Made by a program: the position numbers and the translations under genes. Below are positions 47,986-58,395 of a stretch of DNA of 64,000 nucleotides, in pieces. The notes below the pieces were generated by a model that saw only the letters and a program-made list of their open reading frames with translations, ran no database searches and was not told the origin of the DNA. This DNA comes from Hyphodiscus hymeniophilus (lineage: Eukaryota > Ascomycota > Leotiomycetes > Helotiales > Hyphodiscaceae), in contig VNKQ01000014.1 in the NCBI GenBank assembly GCA_016508695.1, positions 1,426,001-1,490,000 on the forward strand. Reading direction: 5' to 3'. Each line of letters opens with the position of its first letter. Position 1 is the first letter of the stretch.

Positions 47986-50303
47986 TCACGTAATGCCCAT
48001 CCCAACCAGCTGCTCTACGGATACCAAACCGTCATCTATCGCATCCTCCAATACCGCTTTCGTACTCTGCAGGAGCTTGATCGCTTCTTTCAGCCTCTGC
48101 GCATCGCCCGCCAATGCCACGGCGAGGGATTCCTTGATCTCGGCTTCCTCCCCCTCCTTCGCGGCTCCGGCACTTGCAGCTAGTGCTTTTGCACCACGGT
48201 AGAATTTCTCGGCGTTCCTCACCAACACGCTGCCATTCTTCGCGGCACTTTCAAGGTTGTTGGGTGGCTGGCCGAGCTGGAATCGTGAGAGCTCCGTATC
48301 GCCTCGGGCGAGGTGGATCTTAGGGAGGTTGTCGGCGGAGGGGAGTTTGGACGCTGCTGTAAGTGCGTTGAGTGCTGTGGTGAGGGCTTGCCAGCGTGAT
48401 TGGAGGACCTTTTTCATGCCCTCTTCTTCGGGGTAGTGGTAGAGACGGAGTGAGGAGTTATATGAGATGAAGGCTTCGGCTTTGTTGGCTAGCCCTTCTG
48501 GGTTATCTTGCAGATCCAGAGGAGAGTAGGCCTCATCAATGGCTCGGGAGTAGGTGGCGACGTCGATCCTTTGGAAGCGGAAGTTGGCTTCTGCTGCGGC
48601 TGCCATGAAGTTTGCTCGGGTGAGGCCTGCCTCGGGGTTTCGGTCCGTGCCGGATAGGTAGGCGGGGAGTTTCGTGGTAAGGAGAGATGAAGCGTATTCT
48701 TCAATCCATGCTAGACCTCGTCCCGAGTCGGCATTGATCAAGCCACATAACTATAGGGAACGAGTTAGTTTGAGGAGTATTAGTGAAATGAATTTGTTGG
48801 AATTGAGAATTTGAATCTGAGCGAAGTGGGACGAAAGTCGTGGATGAAGGACGTGCATTTTAATCATTGGAACCCCTCGAGGGATGATGATGACGAAACT
48901 CTAAGGGAGGAGGCATAGACCAGAATGATTCGCAGGATGTAAAATATTGAAACTTTGGACGTACCGTCGTCAGAGTCTCGAGTTGCGCCAAAAGGGTGTC
49001 AAGCAAGGTATCATTCGTGATAGGTTCCAGCACTGTGGCCCAGCGATCATCTTGTGGCGGCTCGGAGGAAGTCGAAGTCGCATCTTGAATAGAAACGCCA
49101 CCGTTCTCATTATCAGAATCAGGAAACTCTTGAGATAATGATTCTTCTTGCGTGAGCGATTCTGTATGCTGGAACTCTTGGAGAGTAAGGCAACGTTGAA
49201 ATAGCTCGAGGCTCTCTTCTAGGAGAGGAAGTGGATCTATTGATATTCCACGAGAGTCTGAAATAGCCTCGACGATGCTTGTGAGGACTTGTGCGGTGTT
49301 GCTATGGGATGTTAGCGGAGGATCCGCACCAAACATTACTGACACGACTGCACTCAACCAATCCCTCATGCAAAGGGAGTGATTTGAGTTCGATCTATCC
49401 AAATGTATTTGAGCAACCAAGTGCCAGGACATTGTTGAATGACCAGACTATCAATCGCTCAACGTATTGCCAATGTGGTTGGTTCAAGAGTGAAAACCCG
49501 AATGAACAGCTACCGGAATGGATGAATAGCGGAAGATGGGACATACAAAAGAACATCCGGATTGTCTTGCTTCAGACTCAGGGCATTTCGACTCGACTCC
49601 AGAGCTGTTTGCAACAGATCCAACAGTGATCCAGGCAACTGCGCTAGCAGTTTCGGATGCTGTGTGAGTTCATATTGAAGTCGGGCCCTAGTCATTGAAT
49701 CGATCTTAGTACATGGGCCCTTTTGTATGGCGGATTCATGGATGACTCACTTGTTGTGTGCAAGATCGAAAGATGTAGGAAACTTCTTTAGAGCCTCTCC
49801 ATAACAGTCCATCGCTCTGACGAAGAATCTTGTTGACTAGACACGAACCATTAGAGAGCTTCACGTGATTTAGAAAGAAGACAAACTTTGACTGCATCGC
49901 CACCTCTCCATTTTTCTCCGGCGTCCTCGAAATCGACACCAGCTGTCGTAGAAGCAGTCAGATGGGTCTTTGGATACAGTCATATCTTGGCAGAAGGATG
50001 TCCCAGTAGCAGCTTGATCACATTTGAATGAACGTGGCTCCAGACGTCAAGCAATTTGAGCCATGCCATTGGCAAGTTGCCATTCTTGTGCAGAATACCA
50101 ACTACGAAGACCTCCATTCTCCCAAATGACTTGACACGATGGCTTTCGATAGCAGAACTTACCGGCCAGATACTCATCTGCGGTTGAGGGGGTCTGTGGT
50201 AGTCAGTACTGTATCACATTCGACAGGGGAGGGTACGCAAGGGTACCTGTGGCGCATGCTTTGACCTCTTTTTGGGTTCTGTAAGGAACTGCTTCTTAGG
50301 CAT
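47986..50303 (-). CDS. TPR-type helical repeat protein, conserved fungal
   Basis: Seven exons: 50303-50247, 50193-50163, 49942-49887, 49836-49751, 49687-49547, 49301-48965, 48750-47986, giving 490 residues; every junction keeps phase. The N-terminus is basic (MPKKQFLTEPKKRSKHAPQ). Residues about 30-150 form TPR-like helix pairs (AGEKWRGGDAVKSTRFFVRAMDCYGEAL; DLAHNKARLQYEL; NPDVLFNTAQVLTSIVEAI). An acidic Ser/Glu-rich insert follows, then a second helical array to the C-terminus. TPR proteins hold protein complexes together. The layout recalls the uncharacterised or chaperone-like TPR proteins of yeasts, but I cannot name the orthologue. Several introns exceed 200 bases, long for this window. 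Confidence 0.85.
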
Positions 50304-51863
50304 CTTGAATGGTGTGCTGTATACATATAGAGCTAGCAGAGACAATTCGAGACAATGCGTTGGTTGTGATGCCAAATGCACGTTGAAGATGGTGTGTGCG
50401 GTGCGGTTAAAGAGACGGTTGGGGTGAACGGAGATCGGGCTGAAAATAGGCGCACGAAACACACCATAGATCTATCGTCGTTGATCAACCATATCTTGGA
50501 TATGTTGCAGCTGGACCATTGCAGGATTACTAAGAGTGTAGCATAGCTGTACCTCGGTATGAGTATATTGGCGCCGCTTTCCTGCACAAAGCCGAAAACA
50601 GCTTTCTCAACTGCCGGACAAAGGGGCTCGCTTTTCCTCTTTTTTCCTCTGGAATGCCCCTTTGTCCCCCCTGTTCCGTCCCCGTCCTTCCCCTAAATTC
50701 CACGTTTTCTTTTTGGTCTAGAAGCCCAGAAGACGCTTCCATTGAATCCATTCAGGCTCTCTGCCACGTGCGAATCGGTGAGACCACATGAAGACAGGGG
50801 CAACTGGATTCCCAAGTTCCATCTCGACCAATCCTGCTGCCAAACCCTCTCACAGCCTGTTCCCCACCCAGCCATTCAGCAGCCACCACCGTTAATCCAG
50901 CACTGCTCGAAGACTACGAACGAACTAATGTCAGCTTCTGCAGATGATCATCGTCCTGGGTATCTGAGATAGACATTACACGGCTACCTTTGGCCGGAGC
51001 ATTGCATATCAGGTACTCCCATTTATCAACAACCTCACTAAGTTCGCGGGGCTGAAGACTTCTTTGTTGAGTTGCTATTATTATTACTATTACTATTACT
51101 ATTACTATTACTATTACTATTACTATTACTATTACTATTACTATTACTATTACTATTACTGGGTTCTGCCTGCTATCACTCTCAAGAGTCAAGGGGGGTT
51201 AGGTACTGTAGTTGTTGAAACAAACCTTCGATGTAACCCCCCGGCCCCTCTACACTCTCCTTTCCTCTCCTCCCTCCTCGGCTGCAACCTCATCGTCATT
51301 CAGTGACAATTACGCAAATGAGCTAATCTAACACAGAAACAAGATCCAAGTGCTGAGAGTTAAGAACCAGGAATCAAGAGTCAAAAGCGAAGATCCCACC
51401 CTCATCAGTACCTGGACCTCCTTCCCTACCATCCGTGCGCAAACTACTCCCTCCTCGTCCGTACTTCTTCACCCGCCACTGCGACAAGGCCTCGTGTTTG
51501 AGATTGAGACGGATACACCTCGTGGCAACCTGCGAAACACCATCCCAAGACCCTGCAGCTGTCAGACGCTAGAACATCATCCTACACTTCGCAGCTGACT
51601 TCCTTGATCCAAGTTGCAACCTACAACTGGGACGAAGACATAGCTACGATATTTAGGACAAGACAGGATCTCGGGATCGACCACAGCTATTGCCTTCGTC
51701 ACGATCAGGGGTCATCTTGAAACACAATGGGTTCGTCTTTAGAGTCTTCGCGACCTATTATGGCTCCTTCTGTGAGTTCTCTCCAAATCACTCCCATCTC
51801 AGTCGTCCTGCCATCCGACCCATCCATCCAACTCTCCGTACATCGCCATACATCAAACTAACA
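50304..51863. other. divergent intergenic region with hexanucleotide microsatellite
   Basis: Separates the TPR gene (minus) from the small plus-strand gene. It contains an ATTACT microsatellite at 51083-51160 and C/T-rich stretches at about 50630-50700 and 51240-51290. Frames across the microsatellite (poly-Tyr on plus, Val-Ile on minus) are artefacts of the repeat. Confidence 0.6.
51083..51160. repeat. microsatellite (ATTACT)13
   Basis: Thirteen perfect tandem copies of ATTACT, flanked by partial ATT copies on the left. Lies in the shared upstream region of two divergent genes. Length is probably polymorphic between strains. Confidence 0.95.
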
Positions 51864-52229
51864 ATGTCCTCTCAGTTCAACTCCAAGCGCGCATCAGCAC
51901 GCTTCAGCACCTATAGCACCGCACCCTCCGTCGCAAACACCGTCAAAACCTCCTTCACGTCCGACAGCGCGCAACAAGAAATCAAAGATATCGAAGATGG
52001 ACTAGAAAAACTGGCGAACAAGAAGCTACAGTCTCAACGATTCGTGCCCAGCGTGGAGAAAAGCGACAATCTGAGCAAGTTGGCGTTGGGCGCGAAATTG
52101 GAAAGAGCCCTGGGAAGGAGAATGGGCGGTCAGGACGCCGTTATGAGGGTCAAGAAAACCGTCCCGCAAGGACAGGAGAACGAGAAGATTGAGGAGATAA
52201 CAGAGCCAGAGAAGGCGGTTCTTGCTTAG
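51864..52229 (+). CDS. small conserved-looking hypothetical protein
   Basis: A frame of 121 residues from the ATG at 51864, whose context (CTAACAATGTCC) is better than that of the in-frame ATG at 51690; the upstream extension looks like leader sequence. The product is rich in Ser, Lys and Glu with helical parts (QQEIKDIEDGLEKLANKKLQ; LSKLALGAKLERALGRRMGG) and an acidic tail. No signal peptide or membrane segment. Probably a small soluble, partly disordered protein. Function unknown. Confidence 0.6.
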   Translation: MSSQFNSKRASARFSTYSTAPSVANTVKTSFTSDSAQQEIKDIEDGLEKLANKKLQSQRFVPSVEKSDNLSKLALGAKLERALGRRMGGQDAVMRVKKTVPQGQENEKIEEITEPEKAVLA

Positions 52230-52899
52230 ACGGAGGGCATGGACGCAGATGATCATACATACGGGTGGCTGGATGGGGTCCTCGATGAGATGGGAGAACG
52301 ATATGATGAAGGGGTGACGAGGAAAGGATACTTCGTGCATACATCAGGCGTTTGACTTTGATTGGCTTTTGCGCTTTCATCACACTTGCGCTATATCAAT
52401 TTCCTTGGACGAAACCCCATACAGCAGACGAATGCTTCTCTTCTGCCTTTTGTTTGGGCTTGGGCTGTTTGATTACTCTCCTCATATCATATAAGAGCTG
52501 GCATAGGATTGTTTGAGATTGCTCGTTTGGAGAGGATGAGAGATACACTCTAGAATATCAGAATCGAAATACTTTCTGTAAACCTCTTTGAGGCCTTCTA
52601 GGACCTCCAACACTGAACCCACCAGACCGATCAACATGCAGACTGAAAATTTGACGGACTCGTAATGCCAATGATATAGAGACTTCAGCAGATATACTTA
52701 CTGGACTCTAACCATTTTGTAAGGACCTTATTGAGAACAACCTCTTCCGGTCTCGCCCATAAGTGCTTGCCTGCGCAAGGCAGCATCCACGTGACAATAC
52801 TGCAGCACCGCGATTACCTTAATTCGCGTTCACTCTACGCGACTTCCTCAAGGATCACTTCCTGCAGCTTCCCTTCGTACCATCAATCACTTCACAGAC
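52230..52899. other. intergenic, no gene seen
   Basis: 3' region of the small protein gene and promoter of the Pob3 gene. An antisense frame (52026-52340) overlaps the small gene and has no support. Confidence 0.5.
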
Positions 52900-54861
52900 A
52901 TGGCGATGTGAGTAAACTGATTCCGTTGCCCTCCATATCCCCCTTTCAGTTTGCTTTTCTCCTAGCCTTGTCTCCCTAACTCAACTCTTCCTCCATCGAG
53001 TTCTCTCCTTTCCTTCCACACTCAACTCAACAACCTCATCTTCCAAAAGGAAAGAAACCACAATGGCGAGACCTAACGACCTTACTAGGGAATCATTTGA
53101 CAACATCTTTCTCGACCTCTCATCCTCCTCCGGCCGCTGTCGATTCGCAGAAAATGGTTTTGGCTGGAAGCCCTCAGGCGGCGGCGACACCTTCACTTTA
53201 GACGCTAGCAACATCGGGGGCGCACAATGGAGTCGCGCAGCGAAGGGCTATGAGGTCAAAGTCGTTTTGCGGGGCCAGGTCGCAAGCCTAGGCGGCATAG
53301 TGATGCTCGACGGCTTCGTCCTCGAAGATTTCGAGCGTCTCGGGAAAGTCTTCAAGAACTGGTACAGCACGAACCTCGAGCATAAAGAGCACGCACTCCG
53401 CGGCTGGAACTGGGGCAAGGGGGAGTTTGGAAAGTCGGAGTTGGCCTTCAACGTGCAGAATCGGCCGGCGTTCGAGATTCCTTATAGCGAGATCTCGAAT
53501 ACGAATTTGGCGGGTAAGAATGAGGTTGCGGTTGAGTTCTCGTTGCCGCCCAATGGGGATGATACGGGTACCAATGGGGCCTTGGGCGGTGCGAGGGGGA
53601 AGGGGAAGAAGGCTGGTGCGGGAAAAGATCAGCTTGTTGAGATGAGGTTTTATATCCCAGGCGTGACGACTAAGAAGGAGGCGATGGAGGGAGAGGATGC
53701 GCGGAGTGATGCGGATGAAGAGGAGCAGAATGCGGCGAATCTTTTCTATGATACATTGATGGAAAAGGCGGAGATTGGAGAAGTGGCTGGTGATACCTTT
53801 GCTACTTTCTTGGATGTTCTACATCTTACTCCAAGGTATTTTCATTGTAGACTGAATTATTGAGAAGTGCTAATGATGTGCAGAGGACGTTTCGATATCG
53901 ACATGTACGAGAATTCCTTCCGATTGAGAGGAAAGACATACGATTACAAGATACAATACGAGACGATCAAGAAATTCATGATCCTACCTAAGCCAGACGA
54001 GCTGCACTTCATGATCTGTATTGGTCTCGATCCTCCTCTTCGACAAGGTCAAACAAGATATCCTTTCTTGGTCATGCAGTTCAAGAAGGACGAGGAGGTC
54101 ACAATCGATCTCAACATGACGGAGGAGTTGATGAATGAGAAATACAAGGATAAGTTGCTACCTCATTACGAGCAGCCATTACATCAAGTCGTCACACAAG
54201 TTTTCCGTGGTCTAGCCGGGAAGAAGGTCAATCAACCCGCCAAGGACTTCTTGAGGTACGTTTTCCCTTCTGATTCCATCACATATCTGACTCCAGCAGC
54301 CATCACCAACAATACGGTATCAAGTGCTCCATCAAAGCTTCGGAAGGTTTCCTTTACTGCCTTGAAAAAGCTTTCATGTTCGTCCCCAAACCAGCAACCT
54401 ACATCTCCTTCGATCAAACGACCTCTATTACATTCTCCCGTGTGGGTGGCGCTATCTCCGCGTCCCGAACTTTCGACATAACCATCCACATGAAAGACGG
54501 CTCAGAGTCACAATTCTCCAACATCAACCGTGAAGAGCAGAAGCCGCTGGAGGATTTCTTCAAGATCAAGAAGATGCGCGTAAAGAATGAGATGGATGAG
54601 GATTCTTCTGCACTTCTTGCTGCGGCACTCCGTGATCCGGATATGGCGTCTTCGGATGAGGAGGTTGTGGCGGCGAGAGCGGATCGTGGGAGTGCGGATG
54701 AGGATTCCGAGGAGGCGGATGAAGATTTCCAGGAGGACAGCGAGAGCGACGTTGCGGAGGAGTTCGATTCTGACCACCAGAGTAGTGGAAGTGGAAGTGA
54801 TGATGAGGCGGGTGGCAGTGATGCGGAGGAGAGGCCGAAGAAGAAGGCGAAGACTGGTTGA
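52900..54861 (+). CDS. POB3: FACT complex subunit Pob3 (SSRP1 homologue)
   Basis: Four exons in the preferred model: 52900-52907, 53089-53835, 53884-54255, 54300-54861 (introns 181, 48 and 44 bases), 562 residues. The 8-base first exon plus splice gives MAMESFDNIFLDLS, the normal Pob3 beginning; an alternative unspliced start at 53063 would add MARPNDLTR. The dimerisation/PH region is followed by the middle domain (about 230-470) with tandem PH folds: FDIDMYENSFRLRGKTYDYKI, LPPLRQGQTRYPFLV-type segment and GIKCSIKASEGFLYCLEKAFMFVPKP. The C-terminal 100 residues are strongly acidic and end in a basic KKKAK. There is no HMG box, as expected for fungi. With Spt16 it forms the FACT histone chaperone acting in transcription and replication. 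Confidence 0.95.
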
Positions 54862-55984
54862 GCGAGGTAATTGACCAGGTAAGCTTAGAAACTGGCGAGC
54901 GGTATCATCCTCTGTTTGAGGCGTGGGAGTTCGTCCTATGTTTTGAGAAGCTTGGGTGGACGTCTCTGAGGGCAGATCAAAATCAGAAGCATTCTCGGCG
55001 TTTTTTTTTTCCGATATAGGTCCATGATATACAGAGAATATCGAATGCGTACGCCTAATGGGCAGAAGCGCATTTGCCTGGAATGGGAAAAGTATTACCT
55101 GATCTCCACCTTCTTTTTGCGGTGTGTGCACAGTGCTGATATCCTCTGGATGGTCGGGGAGGGTGAGGGATGAAAGGTGAAAGGTGAAGGATGAACGGTG
55201 AAGTAGGAGGCTAGGGTGAGACTTAAATTACTCGTCCTCTGAGCGTAGTGCGCTTTATTTGAGGAAGTGAGGAAGCAAGAGTGGGAGAATGGGAGGGTGA
55301 GGATGAGGAATCCTTGCCGTATTTTGCTCAGGAGTCATCAGGAGCAATGTGGTGGGAGAAGCGGGGAAGTGGCAACGGGCGGGAAGGTGGTATGAGCAGA
55401 GCGGAGGGATAGGGAGGCGTCAGGTGTTGTGGTTTTGGTTGTGGTTTTGGAAAGAGTGAGGAAAGGGTGAGGGGATGTTTTGAGTGTTACGCCGAGTGTC
55501 ACAGTCTTTGAATCTGTTGAGTCTGGTGAGCCTGGAAGCCTCACACTGCCGTAATCGTCTTTGCTTCTTGGGGAGATATGTGTTCTCCTACGCCAGGATA
55601 GCGGTATCAGCAATGGAAGCAGCAGTGGAAACAGAAAAATGATGAGCATTAAGCTTGACTGCGATGGAAGAGCTGATGGTACAGTATCTCGGCATCTTGG
55701 TATGTGCAAGTAGGTAAGTATTCCGCACAGCTCGAATCAGTCTAATGAAGCGTTCCTCCTAGTTTTTTATTGTATTATATTATACAAATATGCCCCCGAT
55801 CGTCCGTCAGACCGAGCGCGGCGAATTCTGGGGCTTGGGTGCTGAGAGCGCGCTTGGTGATTGGTGAATGTGGCTTGCTCGAAGAGGTCTTGCTCCCTGC
55901 CAAACCCCAGCGATGTTCACTCGCCGCTTTCCTCTGGGATCTATATCCTTCTCTATCAACACGCCATTTTTGAGATTTGGAAAG
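54862..55984. other. intergenic with polypurine stretches
   Basis: The plus strand is purine-rich at 55155-55220 (GGTGAAGGATGAA-like units) and 55261-55310 (GAGGAAGTGAGGAAG). The only frame of note is the weak candidate at 55338-55709. A T run lies at 55000-55010. Confidence 0.5.
55338..55709 (-). CDS. possible small single-pass membrane protein
   Basis: ATG-initiated frame of 123 residues with one clear hydrophobic segment at about 19-39 (SLMLIIFLFPLLLPLLIPL) followed by RRR, and a Ser/Thr/Pro-rich tail. The layout suits a type-III or tail-facing-cytosol membrane protein, but the C-rich template strand makes such frames likely by chance. No family known. Confidence 0.3.
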   Translation of the reverse strand: MHIPRCRDTVPSALPSQSSLMLIIFLFPLLLPLLIPLSWRRRTHISPRSKDDYGSVRLPGSPDSTDSKTVTLGVTLKTSPHPFLTLSKTTTKTTTPDASLSLRSAHTTFPPVATSPLLPPHCS

Positions 55985-56452
55985 TTAAGCTCCGATCCTG
56001 GTTTCTAGTACTTGAAGTCGAGTCTTCAAAGCAGAGTAGTGGCGTCTGCCCCGTTCGAGAGCCAATTGCGAGGCGGGCTTCAGAGCGAGAGAGGCGAAGT
56101 CGGGGGTCTCGTCGAGGAGACGGGCGATACTGTATTTCTGCTTGGTGGGGATGTGGTTTGTTGTTGGATTGCAGAACTGTTCGGCTTGAGGATGATTTCT
56201 TGGGGCCTGGAGCTGGATTTTGTTGCGGGGTCCTGGTCTCGCGCGAAGCTCTGAGGCAGTCTGTATGGTTTGACGATGAATGACGGGGTGGGGACACAGA
56301 TATGGTGTGTCTGAAGCGTTGTTGAGGGTTTTCAGCGCGGCCGAAAAAGCTGCGGCTTCTTCAGCTGAGGTTTGGTGGAAGAGTGGAGTCGAGGGAGTTA
56401 TTGTTTCTCGCTTAGAAGTAGAAAAATAGGGGCTGGGCGAGTTTCTTCCCAA
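55985..56452 (-). CDS. possible hypothetical protein, start codon not found
   Basis: An open frame of at least 155 codons ends at 55985. It has no ATG; a TTG lies at 56452 and the frame stays open further upstream to a stop near 56510, so a first exon with the real start is probably missing. The C-terminal part (SIARLLDETPDFASLALKPASQLALERGRRHYSALKTRLQVLETRIGA, broken here into its helix pattern Leu/Ala with Arg/Lys) looks like genuine amphipathic helix. Confidence 0.35.
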   Translation of the reverse strand: MGRNSPSPYFSTSKRETITPSTPLFHQTSAEEAAAFSAALKTLNNASDTPYLCPHPVIHRQTIQTASELRARPGPRNKIQLQAPRNHPQAEQFCNPTTNHIPTKQKYSIARLLDETPDFASLALKPASQLALERGRRHYSALKTRLQVLETRIGA

Positions 56453-58395
56453 TGAAGGAAAGCACAGAAGGCAATTGCTGGAAGATTGTAAGCTTGGAAT
56501 CCTCGGTTGTTTTTAGATCCCAGCACCGCTCACTAGATAGGCATTTCGTGAGAGCAAAGAGGAGATTCACGAGTGTTGGAGGCCATGATTGTCGAGTGAA
56601 GGAGACAAGATGGTTGGTGAAATGGAGGCTTGGAAATTGGATGACCTTTGAGAAAGGGTTTGATAGTGATGGTATTTGGCTATTCTACGACTCTTATTCT
56701 ATCTTTGCAGAATCACCATGGCGATCTCGACGCGGCTGCTTCGACATCGCGAGCGATCGGCCTCTTTATTTGCTAATTATGAAATAAAGGTCGACAGGGC
56801 GCCCTCATGGGCACGAATCATGGACATTTATTGCCTTGCCTCCTTGATGAGTTGATGTGGACGTCAACAGCGAAGCAGGACCAGAATTGCACTATCGACA
56901 GTGGTCAGGTGAATCATCAGCAGTGACCCGGAGATATCGTTTGATTCATTATGTCATCTATTTCGTGAAGTATAAGTCGTCCTAATGCCCGCGATTCATA
57001 GCACTTCCAGCGTACCTGTGAGACCGTTTCGATAATGCCACCACCAACAATCGGATATGGAGACCAACCAGCCATAAGTGAAGTGACAAGTCTTTCTCTT
57101 AGTCTCCCGCACGGAAAACGTGTCATCATTCGCCGAGCGACGTCTTGAAGTAATACACCTTCCATTCGGATTACGCAAAGGAATGATTCGGTCAAATGTG
57201 AGCTCTGGCTCCCAGTCGATTCTATGCTGAAGGGGGTTAAGGAAAAAGCGACAGAACCAGGCTCTTTCTTATACTTAGTCTAACATCGTATATCTTAGAC
57301 AGTCAACTTATTAACGTCAACTCATCGTGCCCAACACTTAGTACATTTAGCCCGTCACGAGTGTCATTCCTTGGTATGACCCAGTGCATTTTTTTGACTC
57401 AAGTTCGCAAGATTTATTGCCATTTCTTTCCTATTGTACTGTGGAACAAAATGGAAGAGCAAACGCTGGACTAGGGATGCTGGTACTGGAGACCCAATAA
57501 GAGGAGAACCCCGGAAATCGTACAATCCTGACACAAGCTCTTTCTCAGCAGACCGGACGAAGGGGGTACATGCTTTTAATCTATTAGCATAGTTCTTGAA
57601 GACTTGCAAAGTGGAAGTCTGCATTACATCTCTATACTTCTGTTTGGACTTTGATATTATTGTTGTGTCTCAGAAATCACCCCCCACACACAAACGTCGA
57701 GTATAAGTGGCTTATGGCTAGGAATTGTTAGCAAGATCTAACACTTCTTGTATACCAAGCTGTCGAGTTACTCTGTGTTTTTTAATTGACTTTGCTACTC
57801 GTAAATTGGGTGACGCTGACCACCAATCCAGCTATTATAATTCTTAGCAAACTTCATCTAGCCACGGCGAGACTTGGCCAACATGAAAATCGATCTTCCA
57901 TAATGATTTTGTAAAATTACGCATGTGCTTCTTCTTGTCTCTGCAGTTGATTCTTGAAGTTGAAGTTGTGGTGAAAGGAAAAAAGACCTAGAATAAGTGT
58001 TGGTGTGAAATACATCTGTCTAAAGTAGAATTAGTCCAGTTAAGATTCATTTTCAGCTTGCTTTGCATTTATACCCACTTTCGCGGTTGCCAATGATTCT
58101 CTAGCATAAAAATGCGGCCGGGAATAATGACATCAGGGTTCAAGGAGAACAACCCGGTAGCTGAAGACCGTCAGCTCACCTCGGTTTCATAAATCTCACA
58201 AATCTTTGAGTTTTACTTACATCAACCGTCGATTGCGTAATGACAGGCTAATTAAAGAAAGAAGTCAAGAATGTTCCTTTTGTTTGATTAGCGAGATAGG
58301 GTTTTCAGCCGTGGGGACAGTCACTTGTATCAAATTCGCAGCAACAATAACTCCTTTCCCTCTCTACTCAAAGCACCCATAGTGCTCATTCTTAG
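56453..58395. other. 1.9-kb intergenic, no convincing gene
   Basis: Short frames at 56917-57195 and 57364-57624 (both minus) show no domain. The part from about 57640 to 58260 is richer in A and T than its surroundings. No repeat ends or RNA gene recognised. Confidence 0.45.

Noticed and set aside
51064..51306. Poly-tyrosine frame on plus, Val-Ile frame on minus
   Set aside because: Produced by the ATTACT microsatellite, not by a gene.
54508..55131. 207-codon minus-strand frame
   Set aside because: Antisense to the acidic tail of Pob3; Arg/Leu-rich only because Glu/Asp codons are read backwards.
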